The notes under the pieces are model-generated. The model searched no databases, was not told the DNA's origin, and worked only from the letters and a program-made list of their open reading frames with translations. Shown one piece after another: positions 53,911 through 63,062 of a stretch of 64,000 nucleotides of DNA; position 1 is the stretch's first letter, and each line of letters opens with the position of its first letter. Both the position numbers and the translations under genes were made by a program. The DNA is from Kitasatospora cineracea. GTDB taxonomy: Bacteria; Actinomycetota; Actinomycetes; Streptomycetales; Streptomycetaceae. The stretch lies in contig NZ_RJVJ01000001.1 in assembly GCF_003751605.1 (NCBI RefSeq), forward strand, positions 2,170,001 through 2,234,000, read 5' to 3'.

Positions 53911-54479
53911 TGTCTGAGACGACTGTTGAGAAGGTGACCCCCCGCCTCAAGGAGAAGTACCTCTCCGAGGTCAAGGGTCAGCTGCACGAGCAGTTCTCGT
54001 ACGAGAACGTCATGCTGATCCCCGGCCTGGTCAAGGTCGTGGTCAACATGGGTGTCGGCGAGGCCGCCCGTGACAGCAAGCTGATCGAGGGTGCCATCAA
54101 GGACCTGACCGCGATCACCGGTCAGAAGCCGGCCGTCACCAAGGCCCGCAAGTCCATCGCGCAGTTCAAGCTGCGCGAGGGCCAGCCGATCGGTGCCCAC
54201 GTCACCCTCCGTGGTGACCGCATGTGGGAGTTCGTGGACCGTCTGGTGTCGCTGGCTCTGCCGCGTATCCGTGACTTCCGCGGCCTCTCTCCCAAGCAGT
54301 TCGACGGCCGTGGCAACTACACCTTCGGTCTGACCGAGCAGGTCATGTTCCACGAGATCGACCAGGACAAGGTCGACCGTCAGCGCGGTATGGACATCAC
54401 CGTCGTGACCACCGCTCAGACCGACGATGAGGGCCGGGCGCTGCTGCGCGCTCTGGGCTTCCCTTTCAAGGAGGCGTGA
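53910..54479 (+). CDS. rplE: 50S ribosomal protein L5
   Basis: 189 residues. Binds 5S rRNA and contacts the P-site t[53 protein letters not shown] is typical, ending with [24 protein letters not shown] overlaps the rplX stop. Confidence 0.98.
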   Translation: MSETTVEKVTPRLKEKYLSEVKGQLHEQFSYENVMLIPGLVKVVVNMGVGEAARDSKLIEGAIKDLTAITGQKPAVTKARKSIAQFKLREGQPIGAHVTLRGDRMWEFVDRLVSLALPRIRDFRGLSPKQFDGRGNYTFGLTEQVMFHEIDQDKVDRQRGMDITVVTTAQTDDEGRALLRALGFPFKEA

Positions 54480-54482
54480 GCC

Positions 54483-54668
54483 ATGGCGAAGAAGGCCCTG
54501 ATCGCTAAGTCCGAGCGCAAGCCGAAGTTCGGCGTCCGGGCGTACACCCGGTGCCAGCGCTGCGGCCGTCCGCACTCGGTGTACCGCAAGTTCGGCCTGT
54601 GCCGTGTGTGCCTCCGTGAGATGGCGCACCGCGGCGAGCTGCCGGGCGTGACCAAGAGCTCCTGGTAG
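54483..54668 (+). CDS. rpsN: 30S ribosomal protein S14, zinc-binding (type Z)
   Basis: 61 residues. Short zinc form with Cys24, 27, 40 and 43 (CQRCG and CRVC). Streptomycetes often carry a second, zinc-free S14 elsewhere, controlled by zinc; this window shows only the zinc form. [27 protein letters not shown] at 54483, 3 bp after rplE. A 266-bp gap follows. Confidence 0.98.
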   Translation: MAKKALIAKSERKPKFGVRAYTRCQRCGRPHSVYRKFGLCRVCLREMAHRGELPGVTKSSW

Positions 54669-54719
54669 TCCTTACCAGCTGTTCTGACATCAGCGAGTAG
54701 GTGCCCGACCTCGACGCTT

Positions 54720-54748
54720 TTGGGTTCCCGCGAGGGATCCCGTAAGGT
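54720..54748 (+). promoter_or_regulatory. Candidate internal promoter of the spc operon
   Basis: TTGGGT (54720-54725), 17-bp spacer, TAAGGT (54743-54748), in the 266-bp gap between rpsN and rpsH. By-eye prediction. Confidence 0.5.
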
Positions 54749-54840
54749 GTTGGGGTCGGGCCCCTGCTGCGGCGTCCCCCTCCGGGCGAGCCGCGGCCTT
54801 CCTGCGAGGGCCCGCGAACATTCAGTCTTACTACGTCGTA

Positions 54841-54894
54841 GGTCCCCTGCGCTTGTGCCCCTTTCGCACTCCAGCGAGTGCGCGGAGGGGGACC
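54841..54894 (+). promoter_or_regulatory. rpsH leader RNA structure
   Basis: Outer stem GGTCCCC (54841-54847) with GGGGACC (54888-54894), and inner perfect hairpin CGCACTC-CAGC-GAGTGCG (54865-54882). It ends 40 nt before rpsH. S8 represses spc operon translation in E. coli; that this is its site here is only a guess. Confidence 0.5.
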
Positions 54895-54934
54895 TGGTGC
54901 GGAGAAACCACGGCGGGAGAGGCCTGAGGCCACC

Positions 54935-55342
54935 ATGACCATGACCGACCCCATCGCAGACATGCTCACGCGTCTGCGTAACGCGAACTCGGCGTACCAC
55001 GATTCCGTGGCGATGCCGGCCAGCAAGATCAAGGCGCACGTCGCCGAGATCCTGCAGCAGGAGGGGTACATCTCCTCCTACAAGGTTGAGGAGCCCACCG
55101 AGAACGAGGTCGGCAAGAAGCTGACCATCGAGCTCAAGTTCGGCCCCAACCGCGAGCGTTCCATCGCCGGCATCAAGCGCATCAGCAAGCCGGGTCTGCG
55201 TGTGTACGCAAAGTCCACCAACCTGCCGAAGGTGCTCGGCGGCCTGGGCGTGGCGATCATCTCCACGTCCTCCGGCCTCCTGACCGACAAGCAGGCCGCC
55301 AAGAAGGGCGTAGGCGGAGAAGTTCTCGCCTACGTCTGGTAA
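54935..55342 (+). CDS. rpsH: 30S ribosomal protein S8
   Basis: 135 residues. Central-domain 16S binder. [33 protein letters not shown] and the C-terminal [26 protein letters not shown] are diagnostic. The ATG at 54935 is chosen; a second ATG two codons later is possible. The in-frame region upstream lies in the leader. Confidence 0.97.
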   Translation: MTMTDPIADMLTRLRNANSAYHDSVAMPASKIKAHVAEILQQEGYISSYKVEEPTENEVGKKLTIELKFGPNRERSIAGIKRISKPGLRVYAKSTNLPKVLGGLGVAIISTSSGLLTDKQAAKKGVGGEVLAYVW

Positions 55343-55364
55343 TTCGGGAAACGGAGGTACAGCA

Positions 55365-55904
55365 ATGTCGCGCATTGGACGGCTGCCCATCCAGGTTCCC
55401 GCTGGTGTGGACGTCACCATCGACGGCCAGACGGTCTCGGTGAAGGGCCCCAAGGGCTCGCTCACCCACGTCGTCGCCGCGCCGATCGAGATCGGCAAGG
55501 GCGAGGACGGCACTCTGGTCGTCACCCGCCCGAACGACGAGCGTCAGTCGAAGGCCCTGCACGGCCTGTCGCGCACGCTGGTGGCGAACATGATCACCGG
55601 CGTGACCGCGGGCTACCGCAAGTCGCTGGAGATCAGCGGCGTCGGCTACCGAGTCACGGCGAAGGGCTCCGACATGGAGTTCGCGCTGGGCTACAGCCAC
55701 CCGATCCTGGTCACCGCGCCGGAGGGGATCTCCTTCGTCGTCGAGACGCCCACCAAGTTCCACGTGGACGGCACCGACAAGCAGAAGGTCGGCGAGATCG
55801 CCGCCAAGATCCGCAAGCTGCGCAAGCCCGACCCGTACAAGGCCAAGGGCGTCAAGTACGCGGGCGAGGTCATCCGCCGCAAGGTCGGAAAGAGTGGTAA
55901 GTAA
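55365..55904 (+). CDS. rplF: 50S ribosomal protein L6
   Basis: 179 residues. Near the factor-binding site. [33 protein letters not shown] and the C-terminal [31 protein letters not shown] are diagnostic. ATG at 55365 after GGAGG. Confidence 0.98.
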   Translation: MSRIGRLPIQVPAGVDVTIDGQTVSVKGPKGSLTHVVAAPIEIGKGEDGTLVVTRPNDERQSKALHGLSRTLVANMITGVTAGYRKSLEISGVGYRVTAKGSDMEFALGYSHPILVTAPEGISFVVETPTKFHVDGTDKQKVGEIAAKIRKLRKPDPYKAKGVKYAGEVIRRKVGKSGK

Positions 55905-55907
55905 GCG

Positions 55908-56291
55908 ATGAGCGTCTCTGTCAAGATCGGCAAGGGCAACGCCTACAAGAACGCCGCCCGCAAGCGCCGCGCCATTCGCGTTCGCAAGCGCGTCGTCGGC
56001 ACCGAGGTGCGTCCGCGCCTCGTCGTGACGCGTTCGAACCGCCACATGGTCGCCCAGGTCATCGACGACGCCAAGGGTCACACCCTGGCGTCGGCGTCCA
56101 CCCTCGACGTGTCCATCAAGGGCACCGAGGGCGACAAGACCGAGCTGGCCAAGAAGGTCGGAAGCCTGGTCGCCGAGCGCGCCAAGGCCGCCGGCGTCGA
56201 GTCGGTCGTCTTCGACCGCGCGGGCAACCGGTACGCCGGCCGCATCGCCGCCCTGGCGGACGCGGCCCGCGAGTCCGGGCTCGACTTCTAA
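55908..56291 (+). CDS. rplR: 50S ribosomal protein L18
   Basis: 127 residues. Binds 5S rRNA with L5. [36 protein letters not shown] and [26 protein letters not shown] are typical. ATG at 55908, 3 bp after rplF. Confidence 0.98.
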   Translation: MSVSVKIGKGNAYKNAARKRRAIRVRKRVVGTEVRPRLVVTRSNRHMVAQVIDDAKGHTLASASTLDVSIKGTEGDKTELAKKVGSLVAERAKAAGVESVVFDRAGNRYAGRIAALADAARESGLDF

Positions 56292-56339
56292 GCCGCTCGT
56301 CGACTCTGTCGGCGGACGTAAACGAGAGAGGTAATTCCA

Positions 56340-56960
56340 ATGGCTGGACCCCAGCGCCGCGGTAGCGGCGCCGGCGGCGGCACCGGTGGCGAGCGGCGCG
56401 ACCGTAAGCGTGACGACCGGGGCGGCGCCCCCGTCGCCGAGAAGACCGCTTACGTCGAGCGCGTGGTCGCGATCAACCGTGTCGCCAAGGTTGTCAAGGG
56501 TGGTCGTCGTTTCAGCTTCACCGCGCTGGTCGTGGTGGGCGACGGTGACGGCACCGTGGGTGTCGGTTACGGCAAGGCGAAGGAGGTTCCGGCCGCCATC
56601 GCCAAGGGTGTTGAGGAGGCCAAGAAGAACTTCTTCAAGGTCCCCCGTATCCAGGGCACCATCCCGCACCCCATCCAGGGCGAGAAGGCCGCCGGCGTCG
56701 TGCTGCTGAAGCCGGCGTCCCCCGGTACCGGTGTTATCGCCGGTGGCCCGGTGCGTGCCGTCCTGGAGTGCGCCGGCGTTCACGACATCCTGTCGAAGTC
56801 GCTCGGCTCGGACAACGCGATCAACATCGTGCACGCCACCGTGGCCGCTCTGAAGGGCCTCGTGCGCCCCGAGGAGATCGCCGCCCGTCGTGGCCTGCCC
56901 CTGGAGGACGTGGCCCCGGCCGCGCTGCTCCGGGCCCGTGCGGCTGGGGTGAGCGCCTGA
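56340..56960 (+). CDS. rpsE: 30S ribosomal protein S5
   Basis: 206 residues. Helicase-like role at the mRNA entry and in fidelity. A Gly/Arg-rich N-terminal extension (about 1-35, [21 protein letters not shown]) precedes the dsRBD-like domain [33 protein letters not shown]. The spectinomycin-site loop looks ordinary. The stop overlaps the rpmD ATG. Confidence 0.98.
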   Translation: MAGPQRRGSGAGGGTGGERRDRKRDDRGGAPVAEKTAYVERVVAINRVAKVVKGGRRFSFTALVVVGDGDGTVGVGYGKAKEVPAAIAKGVEEAKKNFFKVPRIQGTIPHPIQGEKAAGVVLLKPASPGTGVIAGGPVRAVLECAGVHDILSKSLGSDNAINIVHATVAALKGLVRPEEIAARRGLPLEDVAPAALLRARAAGVSA

Positions 56961-57142
56961 TGGCTCGCCTGAAGGTCACCCAGACCAAGTCGTACATCGG
57001 TAGCAAGCAGAACCACCGTGACACCCTGCGTTCGCTCGGCCTGAAGCGGCTGAACGACACCGTGGTGAAGGAGGACCGCCCGGAGATCCGCGGCATGGTC
57101 CACACCGTTCGCCACCTCGTCACGGTCGAGGAGGTGGACTGA
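56960..57142 (+). CDS. rpmD: 50S ribosomal protein L30
   Basis: 60 residues. [36 protein letters not shown] is diagnostic. ATG shares a base with the rpsE stop; 1 bp before rplO. Confidence 0.97.
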   Translation: MARLKVTQTKSYIGSKQNHRDTLRSLGLKRLNDTVVKEDRPEIRGMVHTVRHLVTVEEVD

Positions 57143-57143
57143 A

Positions 57144-57599
57144 ATGGCGGACAACTCGCCGATCAAGCTCCACAACCTGAAGCCCGCCCCGGGTGCCAAG
57201 AAGGACAAGATCCGCGTTGGTCGCGGTGAGGGCTCCAAGGGTAAGACTGCAGGTCGTGGCACCAAGGGCACCAAGGCCCGCTACCAGGTTCCGCAGCGCT
57301 TCGAGGGTGGCCAGATGCCGCTCCACATGCGCCTGCCGAAGCTGAAGGGCTTCAAGAACCCGGCCCACAAGCAGTTCCAGGTCGTGAACCTGGACCGCCT
57401 GGCCGAGCTCTACCCGAACGGTGGCGAGGTCACCGTGGCCGACCTGATCGCGAAGGGCGCCGTTCGCAAGAACGAGCTCGTCAAGGTCCTCGGCCAGGGC
57501 GACATCGCGGTGGCGCTGCAGGTGACGGTCGACGCCGTCTCCGGCTCCGCCGCCGAGAAGATCACCGCGGCCGGCGGTTCGGTCACCGAACTGCTCTGA
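57144..57599 (+). CDS. rplO: 50S ribosomal protein L15
   Basis: 151 residues. Late 50S assembly protein. [36 protein letters not shown] and [21 protein letters not shown] are diagnostic. ATG at 57144. A bipartite terminator follows, so secY may have its own promoter. Confidence 0.98.
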   Translation: MADNSPIKLHNLKPAPGAKKDKIRVGRGEGSKGKTAGRGTKGTKARYQVPQRFEGGQMPLHMRLPKLKGFKNPAHKQFQVVNLDRLAELYPNGGEVTVADLIAKGAVRKNELVKVLGQGDIAVALQVTVDAVSGSAAEKITAAGGSVTELL

Positions 57600-57625
57600 C
57601 GCGATCGATCTGACGCACGGACAGA

Positions 57626-57672
57626 CACCGGGCCCCGAGCCCCTCTTGCGAAAGGGGGGCCGGGGCCCGGTG
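57626..57672 (+). terminator. Hairpin terminator between rplO and secY
   Basis: Outer stem CACCGGGCCCC (57626-57636) with 57662-57672, 11 bp perfect, and an inner G/C stem around CCCCT and AGGGG. No U tract. A -10-like TAGAGT lies downstream at 57782-57787 but its -35 is weak. Confidence 0.7.
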
Positions 57673-57859
57673 CCGTTGGCACCCCTTGCACACGCTCGAT
57701 TTGTGTGTCAAACCCGGGCAAGCCGTACCCCATGCGTGGGGGAGCGGCCGCACGCGCTTCTTTCCGGCCCCCGGGCACTGTTAGAGTCCGTGAAGTTCCC
57801 TTTCCCCACATCAGGACCGACCCTTCCGCCGACGACGCGCGGGAGGCGCAGGAGGCACC

Positions 57860-59167
57860 GTGCTCAGTGCGTTCGCGCGGGCGTTCCAGACGCCCGACCT
57901 GCGCAAGAAGCTGCTGTTCACGCTGGGCATCATGGTGCTGTTCCGGCTGGGCGCCCACGTCCCCATGCCCGGAATCAACTTCCAGGCCGTCCACGCGTGC
58001 GTCAACGGGCAGAAGGAAGGCCTGTTCGGGCTGGTCAACCTGTTCAGCGGCAACGCGCTGCTGCAGCTGACCATCTTCGCGCTCGGCATCATGCCGTACA
58101 TCACGGCCAGCATCATCCTGCAGCTGCTCACCGTGGTCATCCCGCGGCTGGAGGCCCTGAAGAAGGAGGGGCAGGCCGGCACCGCGAAGATCACCCAGTA
58201 CACCCGCTACCTGACCATCGCCCTCGCGGTGCTGCAGGGCACCGGCATCCTGGCGACCGCGTCCAGCGGTGCGCTGTTCTCGGGCTGCCCCGAGGGCGGC
58301 AACATCGTGCCGAACCAGTCGATCTTCCGGATCGCCACCATGGTCATCATCATGACCGCCGGCACCACCGTCATCATGTGGCTGGGTGAGCTGATCACCG
58401 ACCGCGGCATCGGCAACGGCATGTCGATCCTGATCTTCACCTCGATCGCTGCGGGCTTCCCCGGCTCGATGTGGGCGATCAAGGAGTCCGGCAAGCTGCT
58501 GGACGGCTGGGGCGAGTTCGCCTCGGTCATCGCGGTCGGCATCATCGTGGTCTGCCTGGTCATCTTCGTCGAGCAGGCCCAGCGCCGGATCCCGGTGCAG
58601 TACGCGAAGCGGATGGTGGGCCGCCGGTCCTTCGGCGGCACCTCGACCTACATCCCGCTGAAGGTCAACCAGGCCGGCGTCATCCCGGTCATCTTCGCCT
58701 CCTCGCTGCTGTACATCCCGGCGCTGGTGGTGCAGCTGACCAACTCGCAGGCGAGCTGGGCGATCTGGATCCGGAACCACTTCGTCAAGGGTGACCACCC
58801 GGTCTACATGGCGACCTACTTCGTGCTGATCGTCTTCTTCGCCTTCTTCTACGTCGCCATCTCCTTCAACCCCGAAGAAGTTGCCGACAACATGAAGAAG
58901 TATGGTGGCTTCATCCCGGGCATCCGGGCCGGCCGGCCGACGGCCGAGTACCTGAACTACGTGCTCACCCGCATCACGTGGCCGGGTTCCCTCTACCTGG
59001 GCCTCATCGCGTTGATCCCGATGGTCGCCCTGGTCGCCTTCGGACAGCAGACCAACTTCCCGTTCGGCGGCACCTCCGTGCTCATCGTCGTCGGCGTCGG
59101 ACTCGAAACTGTGAAGCAGATCGAGAGCCAACTCCAGCAGCGCAATTACGAAGGGTTCCTCCGCTGA
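57860..59167 (+). CDS. secY: Preprotein translocase subunit SecY
   Basis: 435 residues with ten transmembrane helices. The protein-conducting channel. Starts [65 protein letters not shown] (plug and lateral gate area) and [15 protein letters not shown] are typical. GTG start at 57860 after GGAGGCAC. Its stop overlaps adk by one base (TGATG). Confidence 0.98.
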   Translation: MLSAFARAFQTPDLRKKLLFTLGIMVLFRLGAHVPMPGINFQAVHACVNGQKEGLFGLVNLFSGNALLQLTIFALGIMPYITASIILQLLTVVIPRLEALKKEGQAGTAKITQYTRYLTIALAVLQGTGILATASSGALFSGCPEGGNIVPNQSIFRIATMVIIMTAGTTVIMWLGELITDRGIGNGMSILIFTSIAAGFPGSMWAIKESGKLLDGWGEFASVIAVGIIVVCLVIFVEQAQRRIPVQYAKRMVGRRSFGGTSTYIPLKVNQAGVIPVIFASSLLYIPALVVQLTNSQASWAIWIRNHFVKGDHPVYMATYFVLIVFFAFFYVAISFNPEEVADNMKKYGGFIPGIRAGRPTAEYLNYVLTRITWPGSLYLGLIALIPMVALVAFGQQTNFPFGGTSVLIVVGVGLETVKQIESQLQQRNYEGFLR

Positions 59168-59826
59168 TGCGAATCGTCCTCGTCGGACCCCCCGGGGCCG
59201 GGAAGGGTACTCAGGCGCACGTTCTGGCCAAGACCCTGTCCATTCCCCACATCTCCACCGGTGACCTGTTCCGCGCGAACATCAGCCAGGGCACCCCGCT
59301 GGGTGTCGAGGCGAAGTCCTACATGGACGCCGGGCGCCTGGTGCCCGACGAGGTCACCATCGGGATGGCCAAGGACCGCATGCTCCAGCCGGACGCCGCA
59401 GGCGGCTTCCTGCTGGACGGCTTCCCGCGCAACCTGGGCCAGGCGGAGGCGCTGGACGCCATCCTGGCCGAGAACGGGATCGCGCTGGACGGCGTGCTGG
59501 ACCTTGAGGTCCCCGAGGACGAGGTCGTCAAGCGGATCGCCGGTCGCCGGCTGTGCCGCAACGACGGCGCCCACGTGTTCCACGTGGTGTACAACCCGCC
59601 GAAGGTCGAGGGCGTCTGCGACGAGTGCGGCGGCGAGCTGTACCAGCGCTCGGACGACACCGAAGAGGCCGTCCGGGTCCGCTTGGAGGAGTACCACTCC
59701 AAGACCGAGCCGATCATCGGCTACTACCAGGCGCAGGGCCTGCTGGTCACCATCTCCGCCCTCGGCAAGGTGGACGAGGTGACCGAGCGCGCGGTCGCCG
59801 CCCTGGAGCAGAACAAGAACGCCTGA
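59167..59826 (+). CDS. adk: Adenylate kinase
   Basis: 219 residues, long-LID type. Balances ATP, ADP and AMP. P-loop GPPGAGKGT (7-15), STGDLFR, DGFPRN and the LID with [19 protein letters not shown] and CDECGG, whose Cys residues suggest a zinc site. ATG overlaps the secY stop. A terminator follows. Confidence 0.97.
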   Translation: MRIVLVGPPGAGKGTQAHVLAKTLSIPHISTGDLFRANISQGTPLGVEAKSYMDAGRLVPDEVTIGMAKDRMLQPDAAGGFLLDGFPRNLGQAEALDAILAENGIALDGVLDLEVPEDEVVKRIAGRRLCRNDGAHVFHVVYNPPKVEGVCDECGGELYQRSDDTEEAVRVRLEEYHSKTEPIIGYYQAQGLLVTISALGKVDEVTERAVAALEQNKNA

Positions 59827-59842
59827 CGCCACGACGCGTCGT

Positions 59843-59884
59843 GAGACGGCCGGGTCGCCCCGAAGCGGGCGGCCCGGCCGTCTC
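59843..59884 (+). terminator. Terminator between adk and map
   Basis: Perfect 12-bp stem GAGACGGCCGGG (59843-59854) with 59873-59884, plus an inner CGCCC/GGGCG hairpin. Confidence 0.8.
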
Positions 59885-59939
59885 GTGCGTCGTACGGTGG
59901 AGGGCAGTCCGAAATCAGAACGTGGAAGGCGTTGACCAG

Positions 59940-60776
59940 ATGGTGGAGATCAAGACCCCCGAGCAGATCGCCAAGATGCGGGCGGCCGGGCTGGTCGTCG
60001 CCGAGGCGCTGAAGGCCGCCCGCGAGGCGGTCGCCCCGGGGGTGACCACCGGCGAGCTGAACGACGTCGCCGACGCGGTCATCGCCAAGCACGGCGCCAC
60101 CTCCAACTTCCGCGCCGACCACGGCGGTCTGTGGTTCCCGGGGGTGATCTGCGCCTCGGTGAACGAGGAGGTCGTGCACGGCATCCCCGGCGAGCGGGTG
60201 CTGAAGGCCGGCGACCTGATCTCGATCGACTGCGGCGCGATCCTGGACGGCTGGCACGGCGACGCGGCGATCACCGTCGCGGTCGGCGAGACCGCCGCCG
60301 AGAACGTGATGCTGTCGAAGGTCACCGAGGGCTCGATGTGGGCCGGCATCGCCCAGATGAAGAAGGGCAACCGGCTGGTCGACGTCTCCCGGGCGATCGA
60401 GGGCTTCGTCCGCCGCCAGCCGCTGCCGCCGAAGGGCAAGTGGGGCATCACCGAGGGCTACGGCGGCCACGGCATCGGCACCGCGATGCACATGGAGCCG
60501 CACGTGCTGAACTACGTGGCCGGCCGCGGCAAGGGCATGAAGCTGGTCCCGGGCACCGTGCTGGCGATCGAGCCGATGGTCTCGCTCGGCACCCCGCACA
60601 CCGCGGTGCTGGAGGACGACTGGACGGTCGTCACCACCGACGGCACCTGGGCCTCGCACTGGGAGCACTCGGTGGCCGTCACCGAGCAGGGCCCGCTGGT
60701 GCTGACCGCCTTCGACGGGGGCCGGGCCGAGCTGGCCAAGCTGGGCGTCACCGCGGCGCCGGACCCGCTGGGCTGA
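59940..60776 (+). CDS. map: Methionine aminopeptidase, type I
   Basis: 278 residues. Removes the initiator Met from nascent proteins. The two-metal site is visible: Asp97 and Asp108 in SIDCGAILDGWHGDAA, His in GYGGHGIGTAMH, Glu in AIEPMVSLG and in WEHSVAVTE. ATG at 59940. It has its own unit after the adk terminator; mscL follows 120 bp on. Confidence 0.96.
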   Translation: MVEIKTPEQIAKMRAAGLVVAEALKAAREAVAPGVTTGELNDVADAVIAKHGATSNFRADHGGLWFPGVICASVNEEVVHGIPGERVLKAGDLISIDCGAILDGWHGDAAITVAVGETAAENVMLSKVTEGSMWAGIAQMKKGNRLVDVSRAIEGFVRRQPLPPKGKWGITEGYGGHGIGTAMHMEPHVLNYVAGRGKGMKLVPGTVLAIEPMVSLGTPHTAVLEDDWTVVTTDGTWASHWEHSVAVTEQGPLVLTAFDGGRAELAKLGVTAAPDPLG

Positions 60777-60896
60777 TCCGGATGATCTGAGGGACTTCTC
60801 TCACCGCGGGCGGATCGGGGCCGGGGGGTTTGGACCTCCGGGCCCCTTGTCCTATTTTCATCAGCTGACACCCGCAGCAACCCCAGGGGAGAGACA

Positions 60897-61331
60897 GTGC
60901 TCAAGGGCTTCCGCGACTTCATGATGCGCGGCAACGTCATCGACATGGCCGTCGGTGTGGTCATCGGTGCCGCGTTCACCGGCGTGGTGACCGGTTTCGT
61001 CACCGCCTTCCTCACCCCGGTGGTCGGCGTGGTGGTCGGCGCGGCCGGCGACTTCAGCGCCTACACCTTCTCGGTGGCCGGCGTGCACTTCCCGTACGGC
61101 CAGTTCCTGAACGTGCTGATCGCGTTCGTGCTGACCGCCGCGGTGCTGTACTTCTGCGTGGTGCTGCCGGTCTCCAAGGCCACCGCCCGGTACCTGCCGA
61201 AGAAGCCCTCGGTGCCCAAGCGCCCCTGCCCCGAGTGCCTGACCGAGATCCCCGAGGCCGCCCGCCGCTGCTCGGCCTGCACCGCCGTGGTGGAGCCGGT
61301 CATCCCGGTGCAGGTCGCCGTGAAGTACTGA
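60897..61331 (+). CDS. mscL: Large-conductance mechanosensitive channel MscL with zinc-ribbon tail
   Basis: 144 residues. Opens under membrane tension to release solutes on hypo-osmotic shock. MLKGFRDFMMRGNVIDMAVGVVIGAAFTGVV is the diagnostic first amphipathic and transmembrane region, and a second helix lies at about 70-92. The C-terminal part, instead of the usual helical bundle, holds Cys111, 114, 125 and 128 (CPEC, CSAC), a zinc-ribbon-like knuckle. GTG at 60897 after GGGGAGAG. It sits between map and infA, an unusual place. Confidence 0.9.
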   Translation: MLKGFRDFMMRGNVIDMAVGVVIGAAFTGVVTGFVTAFLTPVVGVVVGAAGDFSAYTFSVAGVHFPYGQFLNVLIAFVLTAAVLYFCVVLPVSKATARYLPKKPSVPKRPCPECLTEIPEAARRCSACTAVVEPVIPVQVAVKY

Positions 61332-61355
61332 ACCCCGGCGCCGTGCCGGGCTGAT

Positions 61356-61385
61356 TTCGCTCCGGTGCGGTGCTTGGTTTACGAT
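61356..61385 (+). promoter_or_regulatory. Candidate infA promoter
   Basis: TTCGCT (61356-61361), 18-bp spacer, TACGAT (61380-61385), 135 bp before infA. By-eye prediction in the 188-bp mscL-infA gap. Confidence 0.5.
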
Positions 61386-61519
61386 GGTGCGTCGGCTCTC
61401 TCGTAGCGTGTTCCCGCACGCCCTCAGCCCAGGGGAATCCCCCGTGGCAGAGGTGAAGCCTGGTTCGCACGAGCGTTCCGCATACGGTAGCCGGACCCGA
61501 AGGGTGGATCTCGCAGTTC

Positions 61520-61741
61520 ATGGCTAAGAAGCAAGGCGCCATTGAGATCGAGGGCACCGTGATCGAGTCTCTTCCGAACGCGATGTTCAAGGTCGAGCTG
61601 CAGAACGGTCACAAGGTCCTCGCGCACATCAGCGGCAAGATGCGCATGCACTACATCCGCATCCTCCCGGATGACCGGGTCGTGGTGGAGCTCAGCCCCT
61701 ACGACCTGACCCGCGGCCGGATCGTCTACCGCTACAAGTAA
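61520..61741 (+). CDS. infA: Translation initiation factor IF-1
   Basis: 73 residues, S1-like OB fold. [56 protein letters not shown] sequence is unmistakable. It blocks the A site during initiation. ATG at 61520. rpmJ follows 35 bp on. Confidence 0.98.
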   Translation: MAKKQGAIEIEGTVIESLPNAMFKVELQNGHKVLAHISGKMRMHYIRILPDDRVVVELSPYDLTRGRIVYRYK

Positions 61742-61776
61742 CAACCGCCAGATCTAGACCCCGGAGAACCTGAATC

Positions 61777-61890
61777 ATGAAGGTCAAGCCGAGCGTCAAG
61801 AAGATCTGCGACAAGTGCAAGGTGATCCGCCGCCACGGCCGGGTCATGGTGATCTGCGACAACCTGCGCCACAAGCAGCGCCAGGGCTGA
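61777..61890 (+). CDS. rpmJ: 50S ribosomal protein L36, zinc-binding form
   Basis: 37 residues. [20 protein letters not shown] start, with zinc ligands Cys11, Cys14, Cys27 and His32. A minor 50S protein near the GTPase centre. ATG at 61777. In streptomycetes a zinc-free paralogue is often encoded elsewhere. Confidence 0.97.
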   Translation: MKVKPSVKKICDKCKVIRRHGRVMVICDNLRHKQRQG

Positions 61891-61960
61891 TCCACCCCCC
61901 GCATTTCTCGTAGGACCTTCGCGCGACGCGCACCAACGTCATAAGCGGGCCGCCCGATCC

Positions 61961-62020
61961 GTCCGTCCCGGACGGACTGCCACCCCCGGTCAGAGGCCGG
62001 GGCTCCCTGTCGAGAGACAG
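61961..62020 (+). promoter_or_regulatory. rpsM leader: three tandem hairpins
   Basis: GTCCGTC-CCG-GACGGAC (61961-61977), CCCCGG-loop-CCGGGG (61984-62002) and CTGTC-GAGA-GACAG (62007-62020) follow one another and end 48 nt before rpsM. S4 represses the alpha operon in E. coli through a pseudoknot in this leader; here the role is inferred from position only. Confidence 0.55.
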
Positions 62021-62068
62021 CGAGTAGGCGGCACGTCAGACCTCTGAGAAGAACCACAGGAGCCTTGA

Positions 62069-62449
62069 ATGGCACGCCTTTCCGGCGTTGATCTCCCCCG
62101 CGAGAAGCGGATCGAGATCGCCCTCACCTACGTCTACGGCATCGGCAAGACCCGCGCCCAGCTGGCCCTCGCCGAGACCGGCGTGAGCGGTGACATCCGC
62201 GTGCGCGACATCACCGAGGACGACCTCGTCAAGCTGCAGAAGTTCGTGGACGCGAACTTCGAGGTCGAGGGTGACCTCCGCCGCCAGGTCGCCGCCGACA
62301 TCCGCCGCAAGGTCGAGATCGGCTGCTACGAGGGCCTGCGCCACCGTCGCGGTCTGCCCGTCCGCGGCCAGCGCACCCACACCAACGCGCGTACCCGCAA
62401 GGGCCCGCGTCGCGCGATCGCCGGCAAGAAGAAGCCGGGCAAGAAGTAG
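62069..62449 (+). CDS. rpsM: 30S ribosomal protein S13
   Basis: 126 residues. 30S head protein forming bridges to 50[32 protein letters not shown] and the basic tail [33 protein letters not shown] are diagnostic. ATG at 62069 after AGGAGC. Confidence 0.98.
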   Translation: MARLSGVDLPREKRIEIALTYVYGIGKTRAQLALAETGVSGDIRVRDITEDDLVKLQKFVDANFEVEGDLRRQVAADIRRKVEIGCYEGLRHRRGLPVRGQRTHTNARTRKGPRRAIAGKKKPGKK

Positions 62450-62521
62450 TCCGTCCCGTCACCGGACATCCCTCCGGCCCGCGGGTCAGCGGACCGACCA
62501 CCTCAGTAGGAGAACAGACTT

Positions 62522-62929
62522 ATGCCCCCCAAGGGTCGTCAGGCTGCCGGCGCGAAGAAGATCCGCCGCAAGGAGAAGAAGAACGTCGCTCACGGGCACG
62601 CCCACATCAAGAGCACGTTCAACAACACCATCGTTTCGATCACCGACCCCTCGGGCAACGTGATCTCCTGGGCCTCTGCCGGCCACGTCGGCTTCAAGGG
62701 CTCGCGCAAGTCCACCCCGTTCGCCGCGCAGATGGCCGCCGAGGCCGCTGCCCGTCGCGCGCAGGAGCACGGCATGCGCAAGGTCGACGTCTTCGTCAAG
62801 GGTCCGGGCTCCGGCCGTGAGACCGCGATCCGCTCGCTCCAGGCCACCGGCCTGGAGGTCGGCTCGATCCAGGACGTCACCCCCACCCCGCACAACGGCT
62901 GCCGTCCGCCGAAGCGCCGCCGCGTCTGA
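62522..62929 (+). CDS. rpsK: 30S ribosomal protein S11
   Basis: 135 residues. On the platform, near the mRNA exit. [48 protein letters not shown] and [16 protein letters not shown] are diagnostic. ATG at 62522 after AGGAGA. The alpha-operon gene rpsD is not present between rpsK and rpoA, as in other streptomycetes. Confidence 0.98.
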   Translation: MPPKGRQAAGAKKIRRKEKKNVAHGHAHIKSTFNNTIVSITDPSGNVISWASAGHVGFKGSRKSTPFAAQMAAEAAARRAQEHGMRKVDVFVKGPGSGRETAIRSLQATGLEVGSIQDVTPTPHNGCRPPKRRRV

Positions 62930-62970
62930 CGCGACGCCTGGGGTCACCAGGCGATCGGTGTTTTAAACCT

Positions 62971-63005
62971 CGTACGGGCTCCCGTTTGTCGCGGGAGCCC
63001 GTACG
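62971..63005 (+). terminator. Hairpin between rpsK and rpoA
   Basis: Perfect 14-bp stem CGTACGGGCTCCCG (62971-62984) with 62992-63005, loop TTTGTCG. It may act as partial attenuator, with rpoA read from a nearby promoter or by read-through. Confidence 0.8.
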
Positions 63006-63062
63006 CTTGAGTTCTATCGGCATCAAATAGTGGGTGCCGAAGACAACTGGAGGATCCAGAAC

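Noticed and set aside
60777..60896. Promoter before mscL
   Set aside because: TTGTCC near 60847 has no matching -10 at the right distance.
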